Shown here: piece after piece, positions 24,605 through 33,473 of the stretch
Layout of the letters: each line of letters starts with the position of its first letter
Numbering within the stretch: position 1 is the stretch's first letter
Assembly (NCBI GenBank): GCA_038227135.1
Contig: JBBRQC010000007.1
Coordinates: 1 to 64,000 of the forward strand
Source of the DNA: UBA4720 sp038227135
GTDB lineage: Bacteria > Gemmatimonadota > Gemmatimonadetes > Gemmatimonadales > Gemmatimonadaceae
DNA: 64,000 nt
Direction of reading: 5' to 3'
The notes under the pieces: generated by a model
Seen by the model: the letters and a program-made list of their open reading frames with translations, nothing else
Told to the model about the DNA's origin: nothing
The model's database searches: none
Position numbers and translations under genes: made by a program

Positions 24605-25631
24605 TCTCCGCCGAATCGTGGAGACAGCCTGGACCGGCCGGAGCAGGCGGGCCAGAACGTTGCGTGCCCTGCTCACTCCAATCGAGCTCGCGTATCGCGG
24701 AGCTGTCGCGATGCGGGGGTTGATGTACGACTCAGGCCTGTTCCACGCCGAGAACTTCTCGGTCGCGGTGGTGAGCGTTGGGAATCTTTCCGTTGGAGGG
24801 ACGGGCAAGACTCCCGTCGCAGCGTGGATCGCCCGCACGCTTACGGAAAGGGGAATCAAGCCGGGAATAGTCCTGAGAGGATATGGCGGCGACGAGACGC
24901 TCGTGCATCAGCGCCTTAACGCGCATGTCCCGGTGATCGTGGCGTCGGACCGGCCGCGCGGCATCAGAGAGGCGATCGCGCAGGGAGCGGATGTCGTGAT
25001 TCTCGACGACGCTTTTCAGCACCGCCGCGCCGCCCGCGACGCGGACGTGCTGCTCGTTGACGCGGATTCGTGGTCCGGGACGCCAAGACTCCTTCCGGCC
25101 GGCCCATGGCGAGAGCCGCTTGGCTCCGCGAGGCGCGCGACTCTGGTCATCATAACGCGGAAGACCGCCGACAAGGCGACGGTTGAAGCCGCGCGCCGAG
25201 CAGTCGCCGCGGCCGCCCCTCGAGTTCCGATTGCGATAGTACACCTTGCTCCGGGAGAGTTGCGGAGCACCGCGACCGGGCAGACGCTGCCCTTGCACGC
25301 CGTGCGCGGAGCCGACCTGACGGCGATTGCCGCGGTTGCGCAACCCGAGTCGTTCTTCCGACAGCTGACCGAGCTCGGCGCGGTCGTGCGACCGCATAGC
25401 TTCGCCGATCATCACGCATTTACGAGGAGCGAGGCGCGGCGTCTGGCCGCCCAGGCGAGCAGCTCGGATTTCGTAGTTTGCACTCTCAAAGATGCCGTGA
25501 AACTCGAGTCAATGTGGCCTGCCGAAGCAGGGTCATTATGGTATGTTTCACAGCGTTTGAAAATCGAGGACGGGCAGACCAATATCGACCGGATGCTCGA
25601 CAATCTTCTCTCCGGCGCTCACTCAAACTGA
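24597..25631 (+). CDS. lpxK: Tetraacyldisaccharide 4'-kinase LpxK
   Basis: 344 aa from GTG 24597. It phosphorylates the 4' position of the lipid A disaccharide. Walker A GGTGKTP lies near residues 63-69, preceded by the VVSVGNLSVGG strand, and LDDAFQHR is the conserved Walker B-type segment. SFADHHAFT and the TLKDAVKL block complete the family pattern. An N-terminal membrane-associated helix is present. It ends the 10-kb bamA-lpxK run. Confidence 0.94.
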   Translation: MPDLRRIVETAWTGRSRRARTLRALLTPIELAYRGAVAMRGLMYDSGLFHAENFSVAVVSVGNLSVGGTGKTPVAAWIARTLTERGIKPGIVLRGYGGDETLVHQRLNAHVPVIVASDRPRGIREAIAQGADVVILDDAFQHRRAARDADVLLVDADSWSGTPRLLPAGPWREPLGSARRATLVIITRKTADKATVEAARRAVAAAAPRVPIAIVHLAPGELRSTATGQTLPLHAVRGADLTAIAAVAQPESFFRQLTELGAVVRPHSFADHHAFTRSEARRLAAQASSSDFVVCTLKDAVKLESMWPAEAGSLWYVSQRLKIEDGQTNIDRMLDNLLSGAHSN

Positions 25632-25662
25632 AGTCCCGACATTACGCTGAAAATCACAATTC

Positions 25663-26970
25663 ATGGCCACTGACTATCGAATTCCCGCTCACAAGCTAGT
25701 TCGACCCGACAAGGATCGTTTTCTCGACGAGGAGAATCCGTTCGAGGCAATGATGTCGCGATTCGACAAGGCCGCAGAGCTGCTCGACCTGGAGCCGGGC
25801 CTCTACAAGGTTCTGAGAAAGGCGGAGAAACAGGTAATCGTCTCGATTCCGGTGATGAAGGACAACGGCGAAGTCGAGGTATACGAGGGGTATCGGGTCC
25901 AGTACAACACTTCTCGGGGCCCGGCGAAGGGCGGAATAAGATTCGATCTGAACGTGACGCTCGAGGAGGTAAAGGCGCTCGCCGCATGGATGACGTGGAA
26001 ATGCGCCGTTGTGAATATTCCATTTGGCGGGGCAAAGGGCGGCGTGAGGTGCGATCCGCTGGCCATGAGCGCGGCCGAGCTTGAAAAGCTTACGCGCCGC
26101 TACACCTCCGGAATCATCAACATGCTTGGCCCCGACTCGGACGTGCCCGCACCGGACGTCAACACGAACGAGCGCGTGATGGCATGGGTGATGGATACAT
26201 ACTCGATGCACGTCGGCCACACGGTCACCTCCGTCGTAACTGGTAAGCCAGTGGAGCTTGGCGGATCGCTGGGGCGACGTGAGGCGACCGGAAGAGGCTG
26301 TATGATCGTGACCAAGGAAGCCCTGAAGCACCTCGGCATGCCGGTCAAGGGTACGAGCGTCGCCATCCAGGGATTCGGAAACGTCGGCTCTGTCGCGGCG
26401 GAGCTGCTTGCCCGCGAAGGCTGCAGGATAGTGGCGATCGGCGATCGCTCCGTGGCCCTGTACAATGCGAACGGAATCGACGTCGATGACGCCATTGCCT
26501 ACGTGAAGAAGCACCGGTCGCTCGAAGGCTACGATAAGGCCGACGCGATCTCCGGCTCCGAGTTGCTGACGCTGGACGTCGACGTACTTTTGCCCGCCGC
26601 GCTGGAAAACGTGATCACGACCAAGAACGCCGGCGACATCAAAGCGCGGATAATCTGTGAGGGCGCGAACGGCCCCACCACCGCGGCCGCGGACTCGATA
26701 CTCGACGAGAACGGCATCTTCGTAATCCCCGACATTCTCGCGAACGCCGGCGGCGTCACCGTCTCGTACTTCGAATGGGTGCAGGATCGCGGTGGGTATT
26801 TCTGGCCCGAGGATCTTGTGAACGAGCGCCTGGAGACGATCATGAAGCGCAGCTTTCAGGATGTGCTCGACCTCTCTCGCCAGAAGCGCGTCAACATGCG
26901 CACGGCTTCCTATATGGTTTCCATCAGCAGAGTGGCCAGCGTTCATAGGCTCCGCGGCATTTACGCGTAG
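25663..26970 (+). CDS. gdhA: Glutamate dehydrogenase (Glu/Leu/Phe/Val family)
   Basis: 435 aa, ATG 25663. It interconverts glutamate and 2-oxoglutarate. The N-terminal domain carries GYRVQYNTSRGPAKGGIRF and IPFGGAKGGVRCDP with the catalytic lysines. The NAD(P) domain has GFGNVGSVAA. The late motif NAGGVTVSYFEWVQ is standard. It follows lpxK by 31 bases and rlmH starts directly after its stop, so it may be co-transcribed with either. The cofactor cannot be fixed by eye. Confidence 0.95.
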   Translation: MATDYRIPAHKLVRPDKDRFLDEENPFEAMMSRFDKAAELLDLEPGLYKVLRKAEKQVIVSIPVMKDNGEVEVYEGYRVQYNTSRGPAKGGIRFDLNVTLEEVKALAAWMTWKCAVVNIPFGGAKGGVRCDPLAMSAAELEKLTRRYTSGIINMLGPDSDVPAPDVNTNERVMAWVMDTYSMHVGHTVTSVVTGKPVELGGSLGRREATGRGCMIVTKEALKHLGMPVKGTSVAIQGFGNVGSVAAELLAREGCRIVAIGDRSVALYNANGIDVDDAIAYVKKHRSLEGYDKADAISGSELLTLDVDVLLPAALENVITTKNAGDIKARIICEGANGPTTAAADSILDENGIFVIPDILANAGGVTVSYFEWVQDRGGYFWPEDLVNERLETIMKRSFQDVLDLSRQKRVNMRTASYMVSISRVASVHRLRGIYA

Positions 26971-27435
26971 ATGCGACTGGTCGTCGCGGTCGTGGGGAAG
27001 GCGCGCAACCCTGCGCTCGGCGAGGCGATCAGGGACTACGAGAAACGAGCGGCGCGGTACTGGCCGCTCGACGTGCATGAGGTGCGCGAAGAGCGCGCAT
27101 CCGGCAACTCAATCGAGAGAGTCAAGGACAAGGAAGGTGCGAGGCTCGCGGAGCGGATTCCCGATGGCGCCCAGACTGTTGCCTGCGAGCAAGCGGGGCG
27201 CAGCTTCGACTCGGTTCAGTTTGCAAACCTGTTGAAACGCGCGCGCGAAGAAAATTGGGATCTCGCGTTCCTGATCGGCGGAGCTTTCGGTCTTACGTCC
27301 GAGGTCTCTTCCCGCGCGACATTCAAGCTTTCGCTCGCTCCGTGGACGCTGCCGCACGAAATAGCGCGTCTGGTGCTGGTCGAGCAGATCTATCGCGCGG
27401 GAACCATAGTGCGCGGCGAGCCGTATCACAAGTGA
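26971..27435 (+). CDS. rlmH: 23S rRNA pseudouridine1915 N3-methyltransferase RlmH
   Basis: 154 aa, ATG directly after the gdhA stop. A SPOUT methyltransferase acting on helix 69 of 23S rRNA in the 70S ribosome. The knot motifs are FLIGGAFGLT and the C-terminal LPHEIARLVLVEQIYRA...GEPYHK, which is diagnostic. Its target stem-loop is visible at the very start of this window. It overlaps the next gene by four bases (GTGA). Confidence 0.96.
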   Translation: MRLVVAVVGKARNPALGEAIRDYEKRAARYWPLDVHEVREERASGNSIERVKDKEGARLAERIPDGAQTVACEQAGRSFDSVQFANLLKRAREENWDLAFLIGGAFGLTSEVSSRATFKLSLAPWTLPHEIARLVLVEQIYRAGTIVRGEPYHK

Positions 27436-28202
27436 CTACCATCGGATCCCGTCACGGTATGATGCAGCGCTCCGGATGGGAGGAGGCGGACTGGTTCGAG
27501 GAGTGGTTCGGAGAGGATTATCTCCGTATCTATCAGCACCGCGACGAGACGGAGGCCGAGCACGTCATCGAGCTGATCGCCCGATTTCTCGGAGACAGGG
27601 ACATCCGCTCCGTTCTCGACTTGGGCTGCGGTGCCGGCCGCCACTCGAAAGCGTTGTGCGAGAGGTGGTGGACAGTCGGGCTCGACCTTTCCGCGGCGCT
27701 GCTCAGGATTGCGCGGCGGGAAATTTCAGATGCGCCATATGTGAGGGCCGATATGCGCGAACTGCCTTTCGCGCCCCGGAGCTTCGACCTGGTGGTCAAC
27801 CTGTTCACCAGTTTCGGCTACTTCGAGGACGATCGGGAGAACGCGCGCGTGCTGGTGTGCGTTTGCGATGCGCTGCGCCCGGGTGGAACTTTGGTGATCG
27901 ACTTTCTGAACGCCTCTCAGGTGCGCAGCGATCTCGTCCCCTACGATGAGCGGGTGGAAAACGGCATCACGATCGAGCAGACTCGCGCGATCAGTCCTGA
28001 TGACAGGTTCGTCGAGAAAACCATTCGGTTGCGCGAGCGCGGCAAGGAATACATTGAGCGTGTGCGACTCCTGACACCGCGGGATCTGGAACGAATGCTG
28101 GAAGGAGCCGGGTTCGCGATCGCGGCCCGGATCGGTGATTATGCGGGAGCGCCGTGGTCCGAATCGTCGCCCCGCACAATTCTTTTCGCGAGTCGGCGGT
28201 GA
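27432..28202 (+). CDS. Class I SAM-dependent methyltransferase
   Basis: 256 aa from GTG 27432; ATG 27459 is an alternative. Motif I VLDLGCGAGRHS, then VGLDLS (acidic loop), RADMRELPF and LRPGGTLVIDFLN mark a Rossmann methyltransferase. The substrate is unknown. It is coupled by overlaps to rlmH before and bshC after, so an RNA or thiol-related substrate is possible but unproven. Confidence 0.87.
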   Translation: MTTIGSRHGMMQRSGWEEADWFEEWFGEDYLRIYQHRDETEAEHVIELIARFLGDRDIRSVLDLGCGAGRHSKALCERWWTVGLDLSAALLRIARREISDAPYVRADMRELPFAPRSFDLVVNLFTSFGYFEDDRENARVLVCVCDALRPGGTLVIDFLNASQVRSDLVPYDERVENGITIEQTRAISPDDRFVEKTIRLRERGKEYIERVRLLTPRDLERMLEGAGFAIAARIGDYAGAPWSESSPRTILFASRR

Positions 28203-29791
28203 ACGCTCCACGAGTGATTAGCGAGCCGCTGTCGGGAAATCCCCTCGCAATAGCGGCGATCGCGCGCCAGGCGCCAATCGGCTGGTACCAGTCGCTGCCG
28301 CCAGATGCCAAGTCGTGGCAAGCCCGGCTTCAATCGTTGCGATCCGAATTCGCGCGTGATTGGCTGACGGGACTGGCTCCCGCGTTCGCCGTCACCGGAA
28401 GAGCGAAGGAGCGGCTCGAGGCAGCCGCCGGCGGACGAGGGGTTGTGGTGACGACTGGTCAGCAGCCGGGTCTTTTCGGCGGTCCGGTCTACACTCTCTC
28501 CAAGGCGCTCAGCGCCCTCGCGTTCGCGGATTCCCTGCAGGACATCACCGGGATTCCCGTCGCACCGGTTTTCTGGGCGGCGACGGATGATACCGACTTC
28601 CGCGAGGCGAGCAGCACCGTCGTCTCGGTCCCGGGAGGGGCGCAGCTGCTGCGTATTGACCATCCGTCGCCGTTGGGCTTGCCGATGGCTTCCATGCCGT
28701 TGGGGGACGTCTCTGGACAGCTCGGCGCCCTCAAACGATCAGTAGGTCCGGCGATGGATCCCACGCCGATCGAGCTCCTGGAGCGATTCTACACTTCGGG
28801 CGCAACGGTTGGAGAAGCGTACGTATTTTTTCTCCGCGAGCTCTTCGCTCCGCTCGGCATCGCGGTGATCGACGCATCGCATCCGGCGACTCGGGCGGCT
28901 GCCAACCCCGCGCTGACCAAGGCCCTTCAACTCGCGGGGGAAATTGCCGAGGCGGTGACAGGGCGCAACCGTGAGATCGAATCAGCTGGATTCACGCCGC
29001 AGGTACAGGACGTGCCGGGATTGTCATTGGTGTTCAGCGCTTCGTCCGGTACCCGAAAGAGGATACCGATCAAGGCCGCGGCAAAGCAATCAAGTGCGAT
29101 TGACCTCGGTCCAAACGTGCTACTCCGACCGGTGATCGAGCGCGCAATCCTTCCGACTGCGTCCTACATCGGTGGGCCGGCCGAGATCGCCTACTTCGCG
29201 CAAATCGGACCGATCGCCCAGGCGATCGGGGTGGAGGGGCCTGCAATTCTTCCGCGCTGGTCGTGTATGATCATCGAGCCGCAGGTCGAGACCGTGCTGG
29301 AAAAGCTTTACCTTCTTCCGGAAGACTTCCGCGATCCTCACGAAGTGGAGGCGCGGGTTGCGCGCGCCCGGCTGCCAAAACCCGTAATCGAGGAGCTGAA
29401 CGCGACACGCGCGGCGGTCAACGAGCGCCTCGATGGTCTCAGCGAAGCCGTAGTCGGGGAGCGCGCACCCGTCAGTGGGGCCGTAACGGAAGGACTTCGA
29501 GCAAATCTTTTGCGGCGTCTGGATCGTTTCGAGCGAAGGTTGATCGCTGCCGCGAAACGAGAGCATGCTGATATCATGCACGAGATCGCAACCGCACGGG
29601 GGTCACTCTATCCCCTTGGCAAGCCACAGGAGCGCGCCCTGAACTTCGTTCCGCTACTCGCGCGCTACGGCGCGACGCTCAGGCAGGAAATGCTCGCTGA
29701 AGCGCGAGAGCACGCGCGACGGCTCACGGGCGGACGACAGGAAGCTCCGCGCGCTATCGGCGAGCCTGTTTCGGCACGAGGTCCTTCGTGA
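28199..29791 (+). CDS. bshC: Putative cysteine ligase BshC (bacillithiol synthesis)
   Basis: 530 aa from GTG 28199 (GTGA overlap). Family hallmarks are TTGQQPGLFGGPVYTLSKA, PVFWAATDDTDFREA, and SYIGGPAEIAYFAQ with a downstream PRWSCMIIEP. A coiled-coil segment lies near 400-490. BshC is thought to add cysteine to GlcN-malate, the last step of bacillithiol synthesis. bshA and bshB are not in the window. Length agrees with the Bacillus protein (539 aa). Confidence 0.92.
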   Translation: MNAPRVISEPLSGNPLAIAAIARQAPIGWYQSLPPDAKSWQARLQSLRSEFARDWLTGLAPAFAVTGRAKERLEAAAGGRGVVVTTGQQPGLFGGPVYTLSKALSALAFADSLQDITGIPVAPVFWAATDDTDFREASSTVVSVPGGAQLLRIDHPSPLGLPMASMPLGDVSGQLGALKRSVGPAMDPTPIELLERFYTSGATVGEAYVFFLRELFAPLGIAVIDASHPATRAAANPALTKALQLAGEIAEAVTGRNREIESAGFTPQVQDVPGLSLVFSASSGTRKRIPIKAAAKQSSAIDLGPNVLLRPVIERAILPTASYIGGPAEIAYFAQIGPIAQAIGVEGPAILPRWSCMIIEPQVETVLEKLYLLPEDFRDPHEVEARVARARLPKPVIEELNATRAAVNERLDGLSEAVVGERAPVSGAVTEGLRANLLRRLDRFERRLIAAAKREHADIMHEIATARGSLYPLGKPQERALNFVPLLARYGATLRQEMLAEAREHARRLTGGRQEAPRAIGEPVSARGPS

Positions 29792-31530
29792 GCGAATCCG
29801 AGTCGGAAAAGCATCGCGAGCTTCCCGAGTTTCTTCCCCCGGAGGCGGACGAAGTAACAGAGGCGGCGCCGCCCATAGAACGGCGGGCGACGCCGCGGAC
29901 CACCTCACGCGCGTTCGACAGGTCGAAGGGCGCGGCTTTCCTGGTCGGGATGGGAATACTCTTGAGTCGTCTCGCTGGCCTGATCCGCCAGACGATGATG
30001 GCGCGATACCTCGGCGCGGACATGGCCGCCGACGCGTTCAACGCCGCCTTCAGGATACCGAACATGCTACAGAATCTGTTCGGCGAAGGGGTGCTTTCTG
30101 CTTCGTTTATTCCCGAGTATGCCGGCTTGCTCGGGAAGGGTGACGAGGAAGAGGCGACGAAGCTGGCGGGCGCGGTTGCCGGAATGCTCGCCCTCGTCGC
30201 CGCAATCATAGTTCTACTCGGAGTACTCACGGCTCCGTGGCTCGTGGCGCTCATCGCGAACGGATTCACGGGCGAAAAGCGCGATCTCACTGTCCGCCTG
30301 ACGAGAATCCTTTTTCCGGGCGCGGGTCTTCTCGTCTTCTCGGCTTGGTGCCTGGGAATCCTGAACAGCCACCGGCGCTTCTTCATGTCGTACACGGCGC
30401 CGGTGCTGTGGAATCTGGCGATGGTTGCGACGCTGGTGATTTTCCATAAGGGCCACAGCCAGATTCAGCTCGCGATCTATCTCGCTTACGGGTCCGTCAT
30501 AGGCAGCGCCCTCCAGTTTATGGTGCAGCTACCGCAAGTCGTGAAATACGCGCGGGGAATCAGGCCGCACATAACGGTTGCCGGCGCCCACGTGCGCAAT
30601 GTGTTCCGCAATTTTGTCCCGGCCTTTGTGGGGCGGGGCGTGGTTCAGCTCAGCGCGTACGTCGATGCGTGGCTGGCGAGCTACCTGGGCAATGGTGCCG
30701 TCTCGTCGTTCACCTACGCACAGGCGATCTACGTTCTGCCGATAAGCCTCTTTGGAATGGCAATTTCCGCCGCGGAGCTCCCCGCGATGTCGCGCGCGGT
30801 GGGCACGAGCGCCGAAATCGCGGCGTATCTGCGAGGCCGACTCAGTGATGGTCTGGATCGCATCGCCTATTTCATCGTTCCCAGCGCCGTTGCCTTGCTT
30901 GCTCTGGGCGATCTCATCGTGCATCTGCTGTTTCAGAGTGGCCGCTTTCAGAGCGGGGAAACGATCTGGGTCTGGCAGATTCTCATTGGATCGACCGTGG
31001 GGTTGCTAGCATCCACAATGGGACGCCTCTATTCCTCCACCTTCTACGCATTGCGCGACACCAAAACGCCGCTGCGTTATGCCGTCGTTCGCGTCGTTCT
31101 GACCACACTGCTCGGCTATTTATTCGCGCTGGTTCTGCCACAGCTGCTCGGTCTCGACCGAAAGCTCGGCGCCGCTGGTCTCACTGCATCGGCTGGATTG
31201 GCGGGATGGGTCGAATTCTATCTCCTGCGCCGCGAGATGGACCACCGGATTGGTCGGACGCGGCTGATCCCTTCGCGCATGGCGCGGCTGTGGACGGCGG
31301 CGGGCGTCGGTGCAGCGATCCCATGGGCGTACAAGCTCGTCGTCGATCGCGGAGCGCCCATTCTCTCTGCGCACGAGAACGCGGTTCCATCGAAGTTGCT
31401 GGCGTTCATCCTGCTCGGCATCTACGGATTGACGTACGTCGGGATCACGGCGGCGTTCGGAATTCCCGAGGCGAGGAACGTCGTCGACAGGGGTCGGAGA
31501 CTGGTGCTGCTTCCATTTCGGCGGCGATGA
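29788..31530 (+). CDS. murJ: Lipid II flippase MurJ
   Basis: 580 aa from GTG 29788 (GTGA overlap). A MOP-superfamily transporter that moves lipid II to the periplasm. The start of the core, SRLAGLIRQTMMARYLGADMAADAFNAAFRIPNMLQNLFGEG, is highly conserved. About fourteen hydrophobic segments follow. The first 45 residues are a charged cytoplasmic extension (ESEKHRELPEFLPPE) longer than in E. coli. It ends 31 bases before uvrC. Confidence 0.94.
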   Translation: MSESESEKHRELPEFLPPEADEVTEAAPPIERRATPRTTSRAFDRSKGAAFLVGMGILLSRLAGLIRQTMMARYLGADMAADAFNAAFRIPNMLQNLFGEGVLSASFIPEYAGLLGKGDEEEATKLAGAVAGMLALVAAIIVLLGVLTAPWLVALIANGFTGEKRDLTVRLTRILFPGAGLLVFSAWCLGILNSHRRFFMSYTAPVLWNLAMVATLVIFHKGHSQIQLAIYLAYGSVIGSALQFMVQLPQVVKYARGIRPHITVAGAHVRNVFRNFVPAFVGRGVVQLSAYVDAWLASYLGNGAVSSFTYAQAIYVLPISLFGMAISAAELPAMSRAVGTSAEIAAYLRGRLSDGLDRIAYFIVPSAVALLALGDLIVHLLFQSGRFQSGETIWVWQILIGSTVGLLASTMGRLYSSTFYALRDTKTPLRYAVVRVVLTTLLGYLFALVLPQLLGLDRKLGAAGLTASAGLAGWVEFYLLRREMDHRIGRTRLIPSRMARLWTAAGVGAAIPWAYKLVVDRGAPILSAHENAVPSKLLAFILLGIYGLTYVGITAAFGIPEARNVVDRGRRLVLLPFRRR

Positions 31531-31550
31531 ACGTGCCCCTCCGCCAATGG

Positions 31551-31556
31551 TATAAT
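31551..31556 (+). promoter_or_regulatory. Consensus -10 element for uvrC, probably leaderless
   Basis: A perfect TATAAT ends 5 nt before the uvrC ATG. No ribosome binding site lies between them. A weak -35 (ATGAAC, spacer 18) may lie at 31527-31532. Confidence 0.55.
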
Positions 31557-31561
31557 TACAT

Positions 31562-33382
31562 ATGCCCCCCGTTCCTGACGCCGTTGCCGCAAAGCTGCCC
31601 CATCTTCCAGACGGACCTGGGGTCTATCTCTGGAAGGGAAGGGATGGAACTACCCTATACGTTGGCAAGGCAAAGCGCCTGCGCTCGCGGGTACGGAGCT
31701 ACTTCGGGAACGATCAGCTCGAGAGCCTAAAGACGCGGCATCTCGTCGGCCTGATCGCCGACCTCGACACCATCGTCGTTCCGAGCGAGGCGCACGCGCT
31801 CATTCTCGAGGCCAACCTGATCAAGGAATACCGGCCTCGCTTCAACATCGCCCTCCGCGACGACAAGTCCTACCCGTACATCAAAGTGACACTGCAGGAG
31901 CCGTTTCCGCGGGTGTACGTGACGAGGAGGCTGGAGGACGACGGCGCGCGCTACTTCGGCCCTTATACCGACGTGGGAGCCATGCGTCGCGCGCTGAACG
32001 TGGTGAAGCGAATCTTCACTGTGCGAAGCTGCAACTACGATATGCCGGCGCAGATGCCGGAGCGCCCCTGCCTCGACTACTACATCAAGCGTTGCAAGGC
32101 ACCGTGCATCCTGGCACAATCGCAGCATGACTATCGCTCGATGATCGACGAAGTCGTTCTGTTCCTCTCCGGACGACCTGATGAAGTTGTCCGCCGGGTA
32201 AAAGAGCGGATGGATCTCGCCGCCGAGCAGCTGGATTTCGAGCGCGCCGCCGAGTTGCGTGACGTCCTGCACCATCTGGAGCAGATGGAGGAGCCCACGG
32301 TTGTGCTCGAGGTCGAGGGCGGCGATAGAGACGTGATCGGCTATGCGCGCGACGGGGACGACGCGTGTGTGACGGTTTTGAGGATCCGCGGCGGCAAGCT
32401 CCTCTCCCGGGAGCAGCGCTTTCTCGAACACGTCGAGGGAGAGGAAGACACGGAGGTAATGGCAATCTTTCTCGCGGGCAGCTACGTGAGCATGAAGGAG
32501 AAGGCCCGCCAACTGTTGCTGCCCTTCGACTTTCCGGATCGGGAGCTCATCGAGCAGGCGCTTCCCGACAGCCGGATCGTAATTCCGCAGCGCGGTCCGC
32601 GACGTGATCTGATCGCTCTTGCGGAGCAGAACGCGCGGCATTTGCTGGAAGAGCTCAAGCTTTCTTCAATGGAGGCGGACGAACGCGCTGGCGATCCGGT
32701 CTATGAGCTGGGTCGCGAGCTCGGGCTTCAGCGAATTCCGCGATCCCTCGTCTGCTTCGATATCTCGACCACTCAGGGAACCGATACCGTCGGTTCCTGC
32801 GTGTGGTTCGAGAATGGGCGCCCGAAGTGGGCAGAGTACAGGAAGTTCAAGGTGAAAACGGTGGAAGGCACCGATGACTTCGCATCCATGCACGAGGTGG
32901 TGCGGCGTTATTTCGAGCGCCGGATCAACGACGAAAAGCCGCTGCCCGACCTGATCGTCATAGACGGCGGTAAAGGTCAATTGTCGGCCGCCCATGCCGC
33001 ACTCGAGGAAAAGAGTCTCGCGGATCGGCCACTCATCAGCCTGGCCAAGCGGGAGGAAGAGATATTCGTCTGGGGCCGCGAGGATCCGCTCAAGCTTTCC
33101 CGCCGCTCGCCGGCCCTTCGACTCCTTCAGCAGGCAAGGGACGAGGCCCACCGGTTCGCCGTCACCTACAACCGGAAGCGCCGTTCAATGCGGACTGTTA
33201 CATCCGAGCTCCTCAAGGTGCCCGGAATTGGCCCCGTTAAGCGCCGGCAGCTGCTGAAGGAGTTCGGCAGCGTTCAAGGTGTTCGGGATGCGGGGGAGGA
33301 GGCCATCGCCAAGCTCCCTGGCTTCAACCCCGAACGTGCTCGCAAGCTTCTGGAGTCGCTGGCAGCGAGCTCCCCAGTCTAG
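31562..33382 (+). CDS. uvrC: UvrABC excinuclease subunit C
   Basis: 606 aa. UvrC makes both incisions in nucleotide excision repair. The GIY-YIG domain starts at residue 18 (GPGVYLW, then TLYVGKAKRLRSRVRSYF). A UVR motif (EQLDFERAAELRDVL) is near 220, an RNase H-like domain (CFDISTTQGTDTVGS...VIDGGKGQL) near 400-460, and tandem helix-hairpin-helix (VPGIGPVKRRQLL, LPGFNPERA) at the end. All parts are intact. Confidence 0.97.
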   Translation: MPPVPDAVAAKLPHLPDGPGVYLWKGRDGTTLYVGKAKRLRSRVRSYFGNDQLESLKTRHLVGLIADLDTIVVPSEAHALILEANLIKEYRPRFNIALRDDKSYPYIKVTLQEPFPRVYVTRRLEDDGARYFGPYTDVGAMRRALNVVKRIFTVRSCNYDMPAQMPERPCLDYYIKRCKAPCILAQSQHDYRSMIDEVVLFLSGRPDEVVRRVKERMDLAAEQLDFERAAELRDVLHHLEQMEEPTVVLEVEGGDRDVIGYARDGDDACVTVLRIRGGKLLSREQRFLEHVEGEEDTEVMAIFLAGSYVSMKEKARQLLLPFDFPDRELIEQALPDSRIVIPQRGPRRDLIALAEQNARHLLEELKLSSMEADERAGDPVYELGRELGLQRIPRSLVCFDISTTQGTDTVGSCVWFENGRPKWAEYRKFKVKTVEGTDDFASMHEVVRRYFERRINDEKPLPDLIVIDGGKGQLSAAHAALEEKSLADRPLISLAKREEEIFVWGREDPLKLSRRSPALRLLQQARDEAHRFAVTYNRKRRSMRTVTSELLKVPGIGPVKRRQLLKEFGSVQGVRDAGEEAIAKLPGFNPERARKLLESLAASSPV

Positions 33383-33436
33383 GAGCTCGGCGCCCTTAGA
33401 CCGGCTCAGTGCATTGAGCTAAACTCCGCTCGTGCC

Positions 33437-33464
33437 TTGATTTCGGGCCATATAGCTCTAAATT
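33437..33464 (+). promoter_or_regulatory. Possible promoter for the DUF512-der operon
   Basis: TTGATT (33437-33442) and TAAATT (33459-33464) are separated by 16 bases, giving a predicted start about 3 bases before the ATG at 33474. Direct repeats of TTGAGCTA flank it (33415 and 33468). This 91-base gap has no other feature. Confidence 0.35.
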
Positions 33465-33473
33465 ACTTGAGCT

